NCBI RefSeq assembly: GCF_007489275.1
Contig: NZ_VLNR01000011.1
Coordinates: 1-64,000 of the forward strand
Source of the DNA: Aquimarina algiphila
Lineage (GTDB): Bacteria; Bacteroidota; Bacteroidia; Flavobacteriales; Flavobacteriaceae
Direction: 5' to 3'
Length of the DNA: 64,000 bases
A program made the position numbers and the translations under genes. The notes beneath the pieces were generated by a model, which saw only the letters and a list, made by a program, of their open reading frames with translations, ran no database searches and was not told the DNA's origin. Positions 15,778 to 24,589 of the stretch are shown piece after piece (position 1 is the first letter of the stretch; each line of letters starts with the position of its first letter).

Positions 15778-15984
15778 ATGAAAGACGAATCAAAGAAACA
15801 TAAAGACTTTTTTAATATTCCAGAACATACCTCTATTCCTTTTGACTTACACTATATCTGTGTGTCTGAAAAAGAAAACACAGACGATATTAAAAAGTTT
15901 CATTACATGAAAAAATACAAATCAAAAGGTGTTATATTGGATTTTTATAAAAAAAACTCTAATATTCTAGAGATTGATATATGA
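15778..15984 (+). CDS. Small hypothetical protein between gwsG and gwsS
   Basis: A 68-residue protein starting MKDESKKHKDFF. I choose the ATG at 15778 because it starts just after the gwsG stop, while the upstream ATG at 15763 would overlap that gene. It is Lys/Asp-rich with FDLHYICVSEK and HYMKKYKSKGVILDFYKK. No domain is recognised and there is no membrane segment. It overlaps gwsS by 4 bp (ATGA), so it is made with the maturases. It could be a leader-binding or scaffold subunit, which is speculation. Confidence 0.7.
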   Translation: MKDESKKHKDFFNIPEHTSIPFDLHYICVSEKENTDDIKKFHYMKKYKSKGVILDFYKKNSNILEIDI

Positions 15985-17000
15985 GTACACAAGAAACTAA
16001 TTTATTTTTTCTATTATTTCCTGCATGTATACCGATAAAAGGTGATCAATCCAGTATCATCATGGATCTTGATAGAGCATCTTATTTAGAAATTCCAAAT
16101 TTATTATTTGACATACTCTCTAACGATCTTCAGAAAAAAGAGGTTAAAGAAATTAAGAGAATATATAAAAATGAGTATGATGACGGTATCGACAAATATT
16201 TTAACTTTTTGGCAGATAACGAATATGGTTTTTTCACCAAAACCCCTTCTCCTTTTAGAAAACCGAGTACCGAGTTTTATTCACCATATAAAATAATCTC
16301 ATCAATACTAGAAATCGATAAAGATTCTAATTATAATATGTCAGAAGTTTTTAGGCAACTTGATACCCTATCATGTCAACTAATCCAAATCAGGATATAC
16401 GATAGCTGCAATTTAGAAGAACTAGCTGTACATGTAGCAGTATTAAATGAAAGTTCTGTAAGAACAATTGAAATCTACATTCCTTATAATGATGACATTT
16501 TAGAAAAAGATCTGTTACATTTTATTCATCAATTTGATCGTGTACATCTTATCATCTATTCTTCTAAGATAAACAAGAAAGTTAAGATTTCGAGAAATTC
16601 AACACAAAAAATCATTTACACCTCAAATAAATTAACAAAACAATCTAAAGAGATATATGCTTTAAAATCATTTACTATTAGTCATCAAATGTATTATGAA
16701 TCTTTACATTATAATACTGGATTATTTAGAAAAACATGTATCGACAGCAAAGGTAATATCAAGAACTATCTTTCTCATCAGGAAATATTCGGAAATGTAG
16801 CTCAAAATACTATTGAAGAAGTTGTTACCAAAGAGGTTTTTCAAGAAAAATATATACTACATAATGACCTAATCGAAAAATGTAAAGATTGCCAGTTTAG
16901 GCATATGTGTCTAAGCAATTCTGACATAAAATTTGACAATAATAAATATTACAAAGTAGACACTTGTGGTTTTGATCCATATACTAATTCCTGGAACTAA
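15981..17000 (+). CDS. gwsS: Grasp-with-spasm SPASM-domain peptide maturase
   Basis: A 339-residue protein. The C-terminus carries a SPASM-type cysteine set C301-x2-C304-x5-C310 and C329, in CKDCQFRHMC and DTCGFDP. The radical-SAM CxxxCxxC motif is absent from the N-terminal and middle parts, as I recall for this family. The middle has a Rossmann-like half-barrel rhythm (VHVAVLNESSVRTIEIYIPY, FDRVHLIIYSSKI). It is expected to help GwsG recognise or modify the precursor. Its exact chemistry is not established. Confidence 0.88.
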   Translation: MSTQETNLFFLLFPACIPIKGDQSSIIMDLDRASYLEIPNLLFDILSNDLQKKEVKEIKRIYKNEYDDGIDKYFNFLADNEYGFFTKTPSPFRKPSTEFYSPYKIISSILEIDKDSNYNMSEVFRQLDTLSCQLIQIRIYDSCNLEELAVHVAVLNESSVRTIEIYIPYNDDILEKDLLHFIHQFDRVHLIIYSSKINKKVKISRNSTQKIIYTSNKLTKQSKEIYALKSFTISHQMYYESLHYNTGLFRKTCIDSKGNIKNYLSHQEIFGNVAQNTIEEVVTKEVFQEKYILHNDLIEKCKDCQFRHMCLSNSDIKFDNNKYYKVDTCGFDPYTNSWN

Positions 17001-17008
17001 TCTAGTAC

Positions 17009-19204
17009 ATGTCAAAAAAGTTCAAACATTACAGACAATTAAACATGATGGATTGCGGTGCCACGTGCATACGTATGATTGCAAAACATTATGGAAAGAA
17101 TATTTCAATTAAAAAATTGCATGAGTTTACTGACACAACGAGAGTAGGTGTTAATATGCCCATGCTAGCAGAAGCAGCAGATAAAATCGGTTTTAGAACC
17201 ATTGGTGTTAAAATAGACGCTGTGACTTTTTTTAATGAAGTACCTTTACCTTGCATAACATACTGGAACAAAGATCATTTTGTAGTAGTTTATAAGGTGA
17301 CCAAACATTCAATTTATGTTGCAAACCCAGCCTCTACAACCATTCGTTATAGCAAAAAAGAATTTATCCAACATTGGATTGGTATTGATGCCAACGAAAA
17401 AACAAAAGAAGGATTAGCACTTATATTTCAGCCAACTCCAAGACTACATGAGACAGAAGAAGATATTGAGGATAACAAACAAAACTTCAGGTATCTATTT
17501 AAATACTTATTTGTACACAAAAAGTTTTTAGCACAATTAGTAATAGGAGTTATTACAGGAAGTGTAATTAGTCTTATTTTACCATTTTTAACCCAAAGTA
17601 TTGTCGATATTGGGATTCGAAATCAAAATATAAATTTTATATATCTTGTATTATTAGCTCAAATATCTCTATTCATTGGTAAAATAAGTATCGAGATTAT
17701 CAGGGGATGGATTTTATTGCACCTAAGTACCAGAATTAGCATATCCCTTATTTCTGATTTTTTCATAAAATTGATGAATCTTCCTATATACTTTTTTGAC
17801 ACCAAACAAACGGGAGACATTTTAGAACGCGTAAGTGATCATAAAAGAATTGAGAATTTGTTAACCAATTCACCATTATCTGCGCTCCTTGCCATTATTA
17901 ATATTGTTGTTTTTGGGTCTATTCTGGCATATTATAGTCTAACTATATTTGGTGTTTTCTTTATTGGCAGTATATTATATTTTTTATGGATCTTACTTTT
18001 TTTCAAAAAAAGAAAAATCATAGATACCAGACATTTCTATTTAATGAGTCATGAAAATGAAAAAATCATAGAACTTATTAATGGAATGCAGGAAATTAAA
18101 CTACATAATGCAGAAAGAGTAAAACGTTGGGGATGGGAGTTTATAAAAGTAAAGTTATTTAAAGTTGCTATTAAACGACTTTCACTCGAACAACTTATCA
18201 ATATCGGCACCTCCCTAATTAATGAACTTAAAAATATAATCGTTGTATTTGTATCAGCAAAATTAGTGATTCAAGGTGATATTACTCTGGGGATGATGCT
18301 GTCTATAATGTATATAATAGGGCAACTTAATGGCCCATTACAAGAAATGCTAAAGAACAGTTATTCTGTACAAGATGCCAAAATAGCTTTAGAACGATTA
18401 TATGAAATTCATAAACAACAGGATGAAATAAACATTAATCAAGAAAAAATAGATGTTACAGATATTAATCATGATTTACAAATTGAAAATTTATCTTTTA
18501 CATATCCCGGTAAAAAAGAGCCAGTTCTCAAAAACATAAACCTTACTATCCCGACCAATAAAACCACTGCAATTGTTGGGGTAAGCGGAAGTGGAAAAAC
18601 AACCTTAATAAAATTATTATTAAAATTTTATAATCCAAAAACCGGAAGAATATTATTAAAAGAGCAAAGTTTGGATCATATTTCTCAAAATTCCTGGAGA
18701 GATAAGTGCGGCGTAGTCATGCAAGATGGTTATATTTTTAATGATACCATTGCCAAAAACATTGCTATAGGACAGCAAGATATAGATAAGAAAAAACTAG
18801 CTCAGGCTGTTGAGATCGCAAATATCAAAAAATTCATAGAACAACTACCACAAACGTATAACACAAAAATCGGTAATGATGGAGTTGGATTAAGTGGTGG
18901 AGAAAAGCAGAGAATCTTAATCGCAAGAGCAGTATACAAAAATCCTGATCTTATGTTTTTTGATGAGGCGACCAGTGCCCTAGACACTAACAATGAACGT
19001 GTTATCGTAAAAAATTTGAATCTTTTTTTCCAAAACAAAACAGTTGTCATTATTGCACATCGGTTAAGCACTGTGAAAAATGCTGATCAAATTATCGTCC
19101 TGGATAAAGGGGAAGTAGCAGAAATTGGAAATCATGAACAACTCACCAAAATGAGAGGAAAATATTATAACTTGGTAAAAAACCAATTAGAACTTGGAGT
19201 CTAG
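17009..19204 (+). CDS. Peptidase C39-containing ABC exporter
   Basis: A 731-residue bacteriocin-type exporter. Residues 1-140 are a C39 peptidase with Q10 and C16 (QLNMMDCGATC), H90 (KDHFVVVY) and N106 (VANPAS) where Asp is usual. Residues about 165-450 hold the six-helix membrane domain, and about 480-731 the ATPase with Walker A GVSGSGKTT, signature LSGGEKQR and Walker B LMFFDEATSALD. It removes leaders and exports the mature peptide across the inner membrane. It is 8 bp after gwsS and is the last gene of the RiPP operon. No HlyD-type or outer membrane partner is adjacent. Confidence 0.93.
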   Translation: MSKKFKHYRQLNMMDCGATCIRMIAKHYGKNISIKKLHEFTDTTRVGVNMPMLAEAADKIGFRTIGVKIDAVTFFNEVPLPCITYWNKDHFVVVYKVTKHSIYVANPASTTIRYSKKEFIQHWIGIDANEKTKEGLALIFQPTPRLHETEEDIEDNKQNFRYLFKYLFVHKKFLAQLVIGVITGSVISLILPFLTQSIVDIGIRNQNINFIYLVLLAQISLFIGKISIEIIRGWILLHLSTRISISLISDFFIKLMNLPIYFFDTKQTGDILERVSDHKRIENLLTNSPLSALLAIINIVVFGSILAYYSLTIFGVFFIGSILYFLWILLFFKKRKIIDTRHFYLMSHENEKIIELINGMQEIKLHNAERVKRWGWEFIKVKLFKVAIKRLSLEQLINIGTSLINELKNIIVVFVSAKLVIQGDITLGMMLSIMYIIGQLNGPLQEMLKNSYSVQDAKIALERLYEIHKQQDEININQEKIDVTDINHDLQIENLSFTYPGKKEPVLKNINLTIPTNKTTAIVGVSGSGKTTLIKLLLKFYNPKTGRILLKEQSLDHISQNSWRDKCGVVMQDGYIFNDTIAKNIAIGQQDIDKKKLAQAVEIANIKKFIEQLPQTYNTKIGNDGVGLSGGEKQRILIARAVYKNPDLMFFDEATSALDTNNERVIVKNLNLFFQNKTVVIIAHRLSTVKNADQIIVLDKGEVAEIGNHEQLTKMRGKYYNLVKNQLELGV

Positions 19205-19644
19205 TACAATTCTTTAATCTAGCTAAACAAATAGAGTAACTGCAACACAACAGTCAAATCCCTTTTTTAAAAAGGGGCAAAAACCCCTTTTTTCATGCAT
19301 TCAAACTTACCCTTTATCATATCAAAAACCCGTTAAACATGTTTATTACCAGCCACTTGCGCTTATGTGGTTTTAACAAAATGCGTGTTTACTTTTTTAA
19401 AACTACAGAATAATAGTATTTTTATTTGCAGATAATACTTCTAAATGCATACGGGAGATATCAAAAAATTATCATTTTAGTAAAAATTGGAATTTAATAA
19501 AACTCTTTTATCTATACTAAACCAGTCAAAGTGTTGAACTGTGAATAAAGACGAAAACAAAAAAAGTAAACTATAATCAAAACAACCCTAATCAAATTTC
19601 TGGTAACTACCAGAGTCACGTAAACATCTTAAAACAACTAAAAA
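19205..19644. other. 440-bp intergenic region after the RiPP operon
   Basis: Apart from the strong terminator at 19269-19293, I see no gene, RNA or repeat here. The 3' half presumably holds the promoter of the following membrane protein and sensor genes, but no convincing TAnnTTTG element was found. Confidence 0.6.
19269..19293 (+). terminator. Rho-independent terminator of the RiPP operon
   Basis: The arms AAAAAGGGG (19269-19277) and CCCCTTTTT (19284-19292) with a 6-nt loop end in a T run. It lies 65 bp after the C39 exporter stop and cleanly closes the graspetide operon. Confidence 0.85.
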
Positions 19645-20343
19645 ATGGACAGAAAAACCAATTCAATCGGATACCTTCCTGTAATCATTATCACAGCGAT
19701 CATTACGGCAATCATTATGTATATCATATTATGTAAACTGAAGCCCGATCCACCAATTGTTGAAAAACCAGAAGAGATCATTTCTATTAAAGATGCTGTA
19801 GAACTTCATCTGAGTTATAGAAAAAATCGTTCTTGTATTATTAAAGCTTACGAAGGTCAAGACAGTACAATAACATCACTTTGTTCGACAAGAAGAAAAC
19901 CTGACCCAAATTTTGTTCCTTCTTTAGCTTTTGATCTGGATAAAAAATTTCTGGAGCAATATATTGCATATGTTAATCAGATTACCCCCGATACTACTGA
20001 TATTACAGGATATCGTTTGTATATTGGTAATTATCCTGATTCGACATACTTTAGAGACGGTAAACCAATACCAGACCGAAGAAGAAATACATTTTTTATC
20101 GCACCGACAACCTTAGTTGAAAACGAAACAAGAGGATTTACTTTTGTAGACAGAAACAACGATGGAGAACAAGAAATCCTTTTCCTGGAGGATGAACTTG
20201 AGTTAAGAACATCAACACCAAGTCAAAATCCTCCTAAAGCAAAGGTTAATACGGCAAGTTTCTTTTCGTTCACCAGTCAAGGTGGCGGTGATCAGAGTAC
20301 TTTAGCAAATGAAATTGGAGGACATCCACCTAACGCACAATAA
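19645..20343 (+). CDS. Membrane-anchored hypothetical protein ending in a GGHPP motif
   Basis: A 232-residue protein with one N-terminal TM helix (about 10-30) and a short periplasmic domain. It has Tyr/Arg-rich parts and an acidic loop, FVDRNNDGEQEILFLED, that resembles an EF-hand/dockerin-like calcium loop. The last residues read NEIGGHPPNAQ. This repeats the DEFGGHPP end of RiPP precursor 1, and the DNA agrees at 21 of 22 bases in the same frame. It is followed 16 bp later by a 7-TM protein, then a kinase and a regulator. The function is unknown; the tail may be a target of the graspetide enzymes or a chance match. Confidence 0.75.
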   Translation: MDRKTNSIGYLPVIIITAIITAIIMYIILCKLKPDPPIVEKPEEIISIKDAVELHLSYRKNRSCIIKAYEGQDSTITSLCSTRRKPDPNFVPSLAFDLDKKFLEQYIAYVNQITPDTTDITGYRLYIGNYPDSTYFRDGKPIPDRRRNTFFIAPTTLVENETRGFTFVDRNNDGEQEILFLEDELELRTSTPSQNPPKAKVNTASFFSFTSQGGGDQSTLANEIGGHPPNAQ

Positions 20344-20359
20344 TACGTCTAACATTATT

Positions 20360-21007
20360 ATGAGCTACCTATTAGAATTAAGTATATTTATTTTATTTTT
20401 TCAATTAATTACAGCTTTAGTTGGGTCTATATACTTTTATAAATATAAAAAAACCTTTTTAAAATATTTTTTAATTTTCCTTTGGTATGTAGCTATTAAT
20501 GACATAATCGGTTATATTTTAAATAATAATTCAATTGAAGTAGCTTGGCTATATAATATATACTATTTGATAGTTTTCAATTATCTAATGTTCCTTTTCA
20601 GGAATTATTTATCAAGTAATAAACATAAAAAATGGATAATAGTTCTAATTATTTTATACAACTTATCCATTTTGATAAATAGTTTTTTTGAAAACTATAT
20701 TAACGAATATGCAACAATGCCATATATCATTGGCGCTAGTTTTGTAATCATTAGTATTATTTTTTATTATATAGATATCTTAAATTCAGAAAAAGTATTA
20801 TATGTCCATAAAAACATCCTTTTTTGGATCAGTATTGGATTATTAATCTATTATTCAGGGAATATTCCTTTTAGAATTGTACGTAATTATGCTGGAGAAC
20901 TTTTGAATGCCAAAGTTCAATTTTTAGTTCTTTGTATTTTATCTATAGTAATGAATCTTTGTTATATTAGAGGTTTTATATGGAGCAGCAAGAAACGGCA
21001 ATATTAA
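20360..21007 (+). CDS. Seven-helix membrane protein beside histidine kinase
   Basis: A 215-residue, very hydrophobic protein with about seven predicted helices and few charged loops. I choose the ATG at 20360; an upstream ATG at 20309 overlaps the preceding gene's end and adds only a polar 17-residue extension. Its stop lies 28 bp inside the next gene, which encodes a one-TM histidine kinase. It probably serves as the membrane sensor or a partner of that kinase, which is inference from overlap and order. Confidence 0.75.
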   Translation: MSYLLELSIFILFFQLITALVGSIYFYKYKKTFLKYFLIFLWYVAINDIIGYILNNNSIEVAWLYNIYYLIVFNYLMFLFRNYLSSNKHKKWIIVLIILYNLSILINSFFENYINEYATMPYIIGASFVIISIIFYYIDILNSEKVLYVHKNILFWISIGLLIYYSGNIPFRIVRNYAGELLNAKVQFLVLCILSIVMNLCYIRGFIWSSKKRQY

Positions 21008-21774
21008 TAGCGAGTATTGTTCTTGTCGTAATCATTATTTTATTGATTGCATTATTTAGCATTTTTCAAAAAAGGAAGAATAGCTTGCTATTACAACAAA
21101 AAGAGGCTGAGAAAAAATTTGAGACCGCTATAGCAGAGACTCAAATCGAGATCAGAGAAGAAACCCTGCGAAACATTAGCTGGGAGTTACATGATAATAT
21201 TGGCCAGCTACTCACGCTGGCCAAAATACAAGTAAATATAGCTCAGGATGATCCAGGCAAATTAGAAGAAGTTACCGAGACCATTACCAAAAGTCTCACC
21301 GAGTTACGGTCATTGTCAAAATTAATTAATCCAGATGCACTAAAAAGTCTTAGCCTCACAGAGGCCATAACGTTAGAAATAGAACGATTTAATCGCCTCC
21401 AGTTTATAAAAGCAACTATTACCAGCAATGAAGAAGTAGAGATTTTAGATGATAAAGTAGAGATTATTATTTTTAGAATCTTACAAGAGTTTTTTACCAA
21501 TACGATAAAACATTCTAAAGCCTCTACCCTAGATGTTAACGTGAATTATGATGAGGAAAAAATAATTATACATGCAAAGGATGATGGCGTTGGTTTTGAT
21601 AGTACAGATATGACCACCAGACAGGGCATTGGCCTATCTAATATGCAAAACCGAGGAAAATTAATAGACGCTAATGTTGCCTTAACTTCTGAAAAAAGAA
21701 AAGGAACAGCAATCACATTGACCTATCATTATAAAAAAGAAAGTTCGGCTACATTAGATGATGAAGTTGATTAA
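20980..21774 (+). CDS. Histidine kinase of the NarL-partner (HisKA_3) type
   Basis: A 264-residue kinase with one TM helix (about 7-28) and a coiled linker. The dimerisation/phosphoacceptor helix has H71 in SWELHDNIGQLLTLAK. The ATPase domain has EFFTNTIKHSKAST (N-box), DDGVGFD and GIGLSNM. It has no extracytoplasmic sensor of its own, so the preceding membrane protein may supply one. The partner response regulator follows 179 bp downstream, after a repeat element. Confidence 0.88.
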   Translation: MEQQETAILIASIVLVVIIILLIALFSIFQKRKNSLLLQQKEAEKKFETAIAETQIEIREETLRNISWELHDNIGQLLTLAKIQVNIAQDDPGKLEEVTETITKSLTELRSLSKLINPDALKSLSLTEAITLEIERFNRLQFIKATITSNEEVEILDDKVEIIIFRILQEFFTNTIKHSKASTLDVNVNYDEEKIIIHAKDDGVGFDSTDMTTRQGIGLSNMQNRGKLIDANVALTSEKRKGTAITLTYHYKKESSATLDDEVD

Positions 21775-21796
21775 CTTTGTAACAACAACAAATTGG

Positions 21797-21884
21797 TGTC
21801 ATGCTGAACTTGTTTCAGCATCTCATAATGTGTTTCAAAATACTATTTTGTAGTTTGAGATCCTGAAACAAGTCCAGGGTGACA
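21797..21884. repeat. Imperfect inverted repeat, flavobacterial interspersed type
   Basis: The left arm 21797-21825 (GTCATGCTGAACTTGTTTCAG...) and right arm 21856-21884 (...CTGAAACAAGTCCAGGGTGAC) pair over ~28 bp with a few mismatches around a ~30-nt loop. I recall similar 'TGAACTTGTTTCAG' hairpins scattered through Flavobacteriaceae genomes. It lies between the kinase and regulator genes and could form a strong mRNA hairpin. Confidence 0.75.
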
Positions 21885-21953
21885 AGCAAATTATTATGTT
21901 TGCAGTAATTTGATTATTAAAATAATATAGAGCAAAGCAATACAACACAAGTC

Positions 21954-22592
21954 ATGAAATACTCAGTAGTTATAGTAGAAGATCATATCTTACTATCTCA
22001 GGCACTATCTGGTTTAGTAAACGGATTTGCAAAATTTAAAATTTTATATATCTGTAAAAATGGGAAAGAACTTTTAACAAGGTTCAAAGATCCAAAAAAC
22101 ATTCCTGATATCGTTCTTATGGATATTAATATGCCCATTATGAATGGGATTGAAACTACAGCTGCCTTAAAAGAGCAATACCCACAAGTTAAGGTACTAG
22201 CTCTATCTGTAGAAGAAGATGAAAAAACCATTCTTAAAATGCTGAGAGCAGGAGCTAAAGGATACCTTTTAAAAGACACTGAAAAAAGCATCCTCGAAAA
22301 TGCACTTGTCGAAGTACAAGAAACAGGATTCTACCACACCAAAGATGTTACTAATTTGTTATTGGGTTCACTAAATCCAAAAAAAGAAAATACTGTTGTA
22401 CTTAAAGATCGAGAAGTAGAATTCATTAAGCATGCGTGTACAGAAAAAACATATAAAGAAATCGCAAATGATATGTGCTTAAGTCCTAAAACCATTGAAG
22501 GTTACCGAGATTCTATTTTTGAAAAACTAAACCTTAAAAACAGAACAGGTCTGGTTATTTATGCTATTAAAAGTAAATTATTTATTCCTTAG
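21954..22592 (+). CDS. Response regulator, NarL/LuxR type
   Basis: A 212-residue protein. The receiver domain (about 1-120) has the acidic pair ED (9-10), phosphoacceptor D57 in VLMDINMP and a conserved lysine in GYLLKD. The C-terminal LuxR HTH (about 148-212) has LKDREVEFIKHACTEKTYKEIA and SPKTIEGYRDSIFEKL. It is the partner of the kinase upstream. Targets are not evident; the RiPP and tail-motif genes upstream are candidates by position only. Confidence 0.9.
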   Translation: MKYSVVIVEDHILLSQALSGLVNGFAKFKILYICKNGKELLTRFKDPKNIPDIVLMDINMPIMNGIETTAALKEQYPQVKVLALSVEEDEKTILKMLRAGAKGYLLKDTEKSILENALVEVQETGFYHTKDVTNLLLGSLNPKKENTVVLKDREVEFIKHACTEKTYKEIANDMCLSPKTIEGYRDSIFEKLNLKNRTGLVIYAIKSKLFIP

Positions 22593-23128
22593 CATTTTCT
22601 TTTCACTCTACTTTATTGCCCCAACTCTTCGATTATGTGTGTATTGAACTTACCGAAGTGCTCAGGATCAAATAAAAGCTGGGGTTTACCATAATCATGA
22701 TCTTGTATTGCAAGTTTTTTATTCAGTAGAAATCACCAAAAACAAGGCTATAAATAAACTATCTAAATATTTTTAGCACAATCCTATTCTATTTTATAAG
22801 GATTTGTAAATACAAAAAACTACCTTTATACATATTATAATTACTTTTGGCGCGTTTATTGATGAAAGCAAAAAAACAAACAGGAAAGCCAGAAAATTAA
22901 TTCCTATAAGACCATAGTGCAAATAGCTACTGAACCTAATTTTCTGACGCTCTTGCTTATACCTTTTGTTGTTTGAATTTACTGGAAAAGAAAATTAAGA
23001 TTTTTTACTTAAGTAAACTCAGAAGGCAAAGGGTGTCAATAGCTTTTTAAACGAACTAACCATCTTGTACTTCAATAAAAACAGTATACTTGTTTATTTT
23101 TGTAAGTATAAGAATATTGATATTTTTT
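22593..23128. other. 536-bp intergenic region before rpoN
   Basis: No convincing open frame, RNA gene or repeat is seen. The only clear element is the promoter-like TATTTTTG at 23095-23102 near its end. Confidence 0.55.
23095..23102 (+). promoter_or_regulatory. Candidate -7 element for rpoN
   Basis: TATTTTTG matches the Bacteroidota -7 consensus TAnnTTTG and lies 26 bp before the ATG at 23129. Its location argues against the upstream in-frame TTG at 23090 as the start. No well-spaced -33 TTG is present. Confidence 0.5.
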
Positions 23129-24589
23129 ATGCTAAAACAACAACTAAATTTTAAATTATCTCAGAAACTTTCTCCACAACAAATTCAGTTGATGAAGTTA
23201 ATTCAACTTCCTACTCAAGCATTCGAACAACGTTTGAAGCAGGAAATGGAAGAAAACCCCGCTCTGGATGATAGTAAAGAAAAAGCAGATGAATATGAAG
23301 ACACATTTAGCAATGAAAGTACGGGAGATGATGACTATGGTACCGAAAAAATTGAAGCAGAGATCAATGTAGATGAATACCTTAGTGATGATGAAATTCC
23401 AAGCTATAGACTAAGTACCAACAACTATAGCACAGATGATGAAGAAAAAAGTGTACCCTATGCTTCTGGAACATCTTTTCACCAACATCTTATTAATCAA
23501 TTAAACACCTATAGATTTGATAATGAAGAAAGAGAAATAGCAGAATTTCTGGTAGGTAGCATAGACGAAAGTGGTTATATCAGAAGATCTTTATCTGATA
23601 TCCTGGATGATCTTGCGTTTACACAAAATGTATATACAACTGAGGAAAAAATAGAAAGCATCTTACAAATTGTACATCAATTAGACCCTGCAGGAGTTGG
23701 TGCTCGTAATTTACAAGAATGCCTTTGGCTTCAGTTGGACAGAAAAGAAACAACTATACCTATAAAACTTGCGTCGAATATACTTAAAAAGGCATTTGAT
23801 CATTTTAGCAAGAAACATTATGATAAACTTTTGGTGAAATTTGATATCACCGAAGATGATTTAAAAGATGCAATTGAAGAAATTGAACATCTCAATCCCA
23901 AGCCAGGAGGAGCATATGCAGGCAATAATCGCCTAATTGAACACGTAGTCCCTGATTTTACTATTAGAATTGTAGAAGGAGAATTAGAACTTACTTTAAA
24001 TGGTCGTAATGCTCCAGAATTACATGTCTCAAGAGAGTACAACAACATGCTTCAAGGCTACAAAGCGAGTAAAGAAAAATCAAAATCACAAAAAGACGCA
24101 GTACTATTTATCAAACAAAAATTAGATGCTGCAAAATGGTTTATTGAGGCTGTAAAACAGAGGCAACAAACACTTTTTATTACCATGAGTGCAATAATGC
24201 ACTATCAAAAAAGTTATTTCCTTAGTGGAGACGAACGAAATCTTAAGCCGATGATCTTAAAAGACATCGCAGATGAGATCGATATGGACGTAAGTACCGT
24301 TTCTAGAGTGGCAAACAGCAAATATGTTGATACCCCATATGGAACAAAACTTATCAAAGAATTCTTTTCTGAATCAATGACCAATGATCAAGGAGAAGAA
24401 GTCTCTACCAGAGAAATTAAAAAAATACTGGAAATAACTATAGGCGACGAAGACAAGAAAAAACCATTAACGGATGAAAAACTTGCCAAGATACTTAAGG
24501 AAAAGGGATATCCTATAGCCAGAAGAACTGTAGCTAAATACAGGGAGCAATTAGACATTCCCGTTGCCAGGCTAAGAAAGAAAATTTAA
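23129..24589 (+). CDS. rpoN: RNA polymerase sigma-54 factor
   Basis: A 486-residue sigma-54. The Gln/Leu-rich region I (MLKQQLNFKLSQKLSPQQIQ, written to twenty residues) binds activators. An acidic region II follows (about 45-95), then the core-binding domain (about 105-300) and the DNA-binding domain with an HTH (DIADEIDMDVSTVSRVANSK). The RpoN box ARRTVAKYRE is at the C-terminus. I choose the ATG at 23129 over an upstream TTG because family members begin at this point and the promoter overlaps the longer version. It overlaps the next gene by 1 bp. Confidence 0.95.
   Translation: MLKQQLNFKLSQKLSPQQIQLMKLIQLPTQAFEQRLKQEMEENPALDDSKEKADEYEDTFSNESTGDDDYGTEKIEAEINVDEYLSDDEIPSYRLSTNNYSTDDEEKSVPYASGTSFHQHLINQLNTYRFDNEEREIAEFLVGSIDESGYIRRSLSDILDDLAFTQNVYTTEEKIESILQIVHQLDPAGVGARNLQECLWLQLDRKETTIPIKLASNILKKAFDHFSKKHYDKLLVKFDITEDDLKDAIEEIEHLNPKPGGAYAGNNRLIEHVVPDFTIRIVEGELELTLNGRNAPELHVSREYNNMLQGYKASKEKSKSQKDAVLFIKQKLDAAKWFIEAVKQRQQTLFITMSAIMHYQKSYFLSGDERNLKPMILKDIADEIDMDVSTVSRVANSKYVDTPYGTKLIKEFFSESMTNDQGEEVSTREIKKILEITIGDEDKKKPLTDEKLAKILKEKGYPIARRTVAKYREQLDIPVARLRKKI

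Noticed and set aside
20309-20359. Longer start for the seven-helix protein at 20309
   Set aside because: It overlaps the end of the preceding gene and adds a polar 17-residue extension before the first helix. The ATG at 20360 fits better.
23090-23128. Longer rpoN start at TTG 23090
   Set aside because: The promoter-like TATTTTTG overlaps this stretch, and sigma-54 proteins of this group begin MLKQQL.
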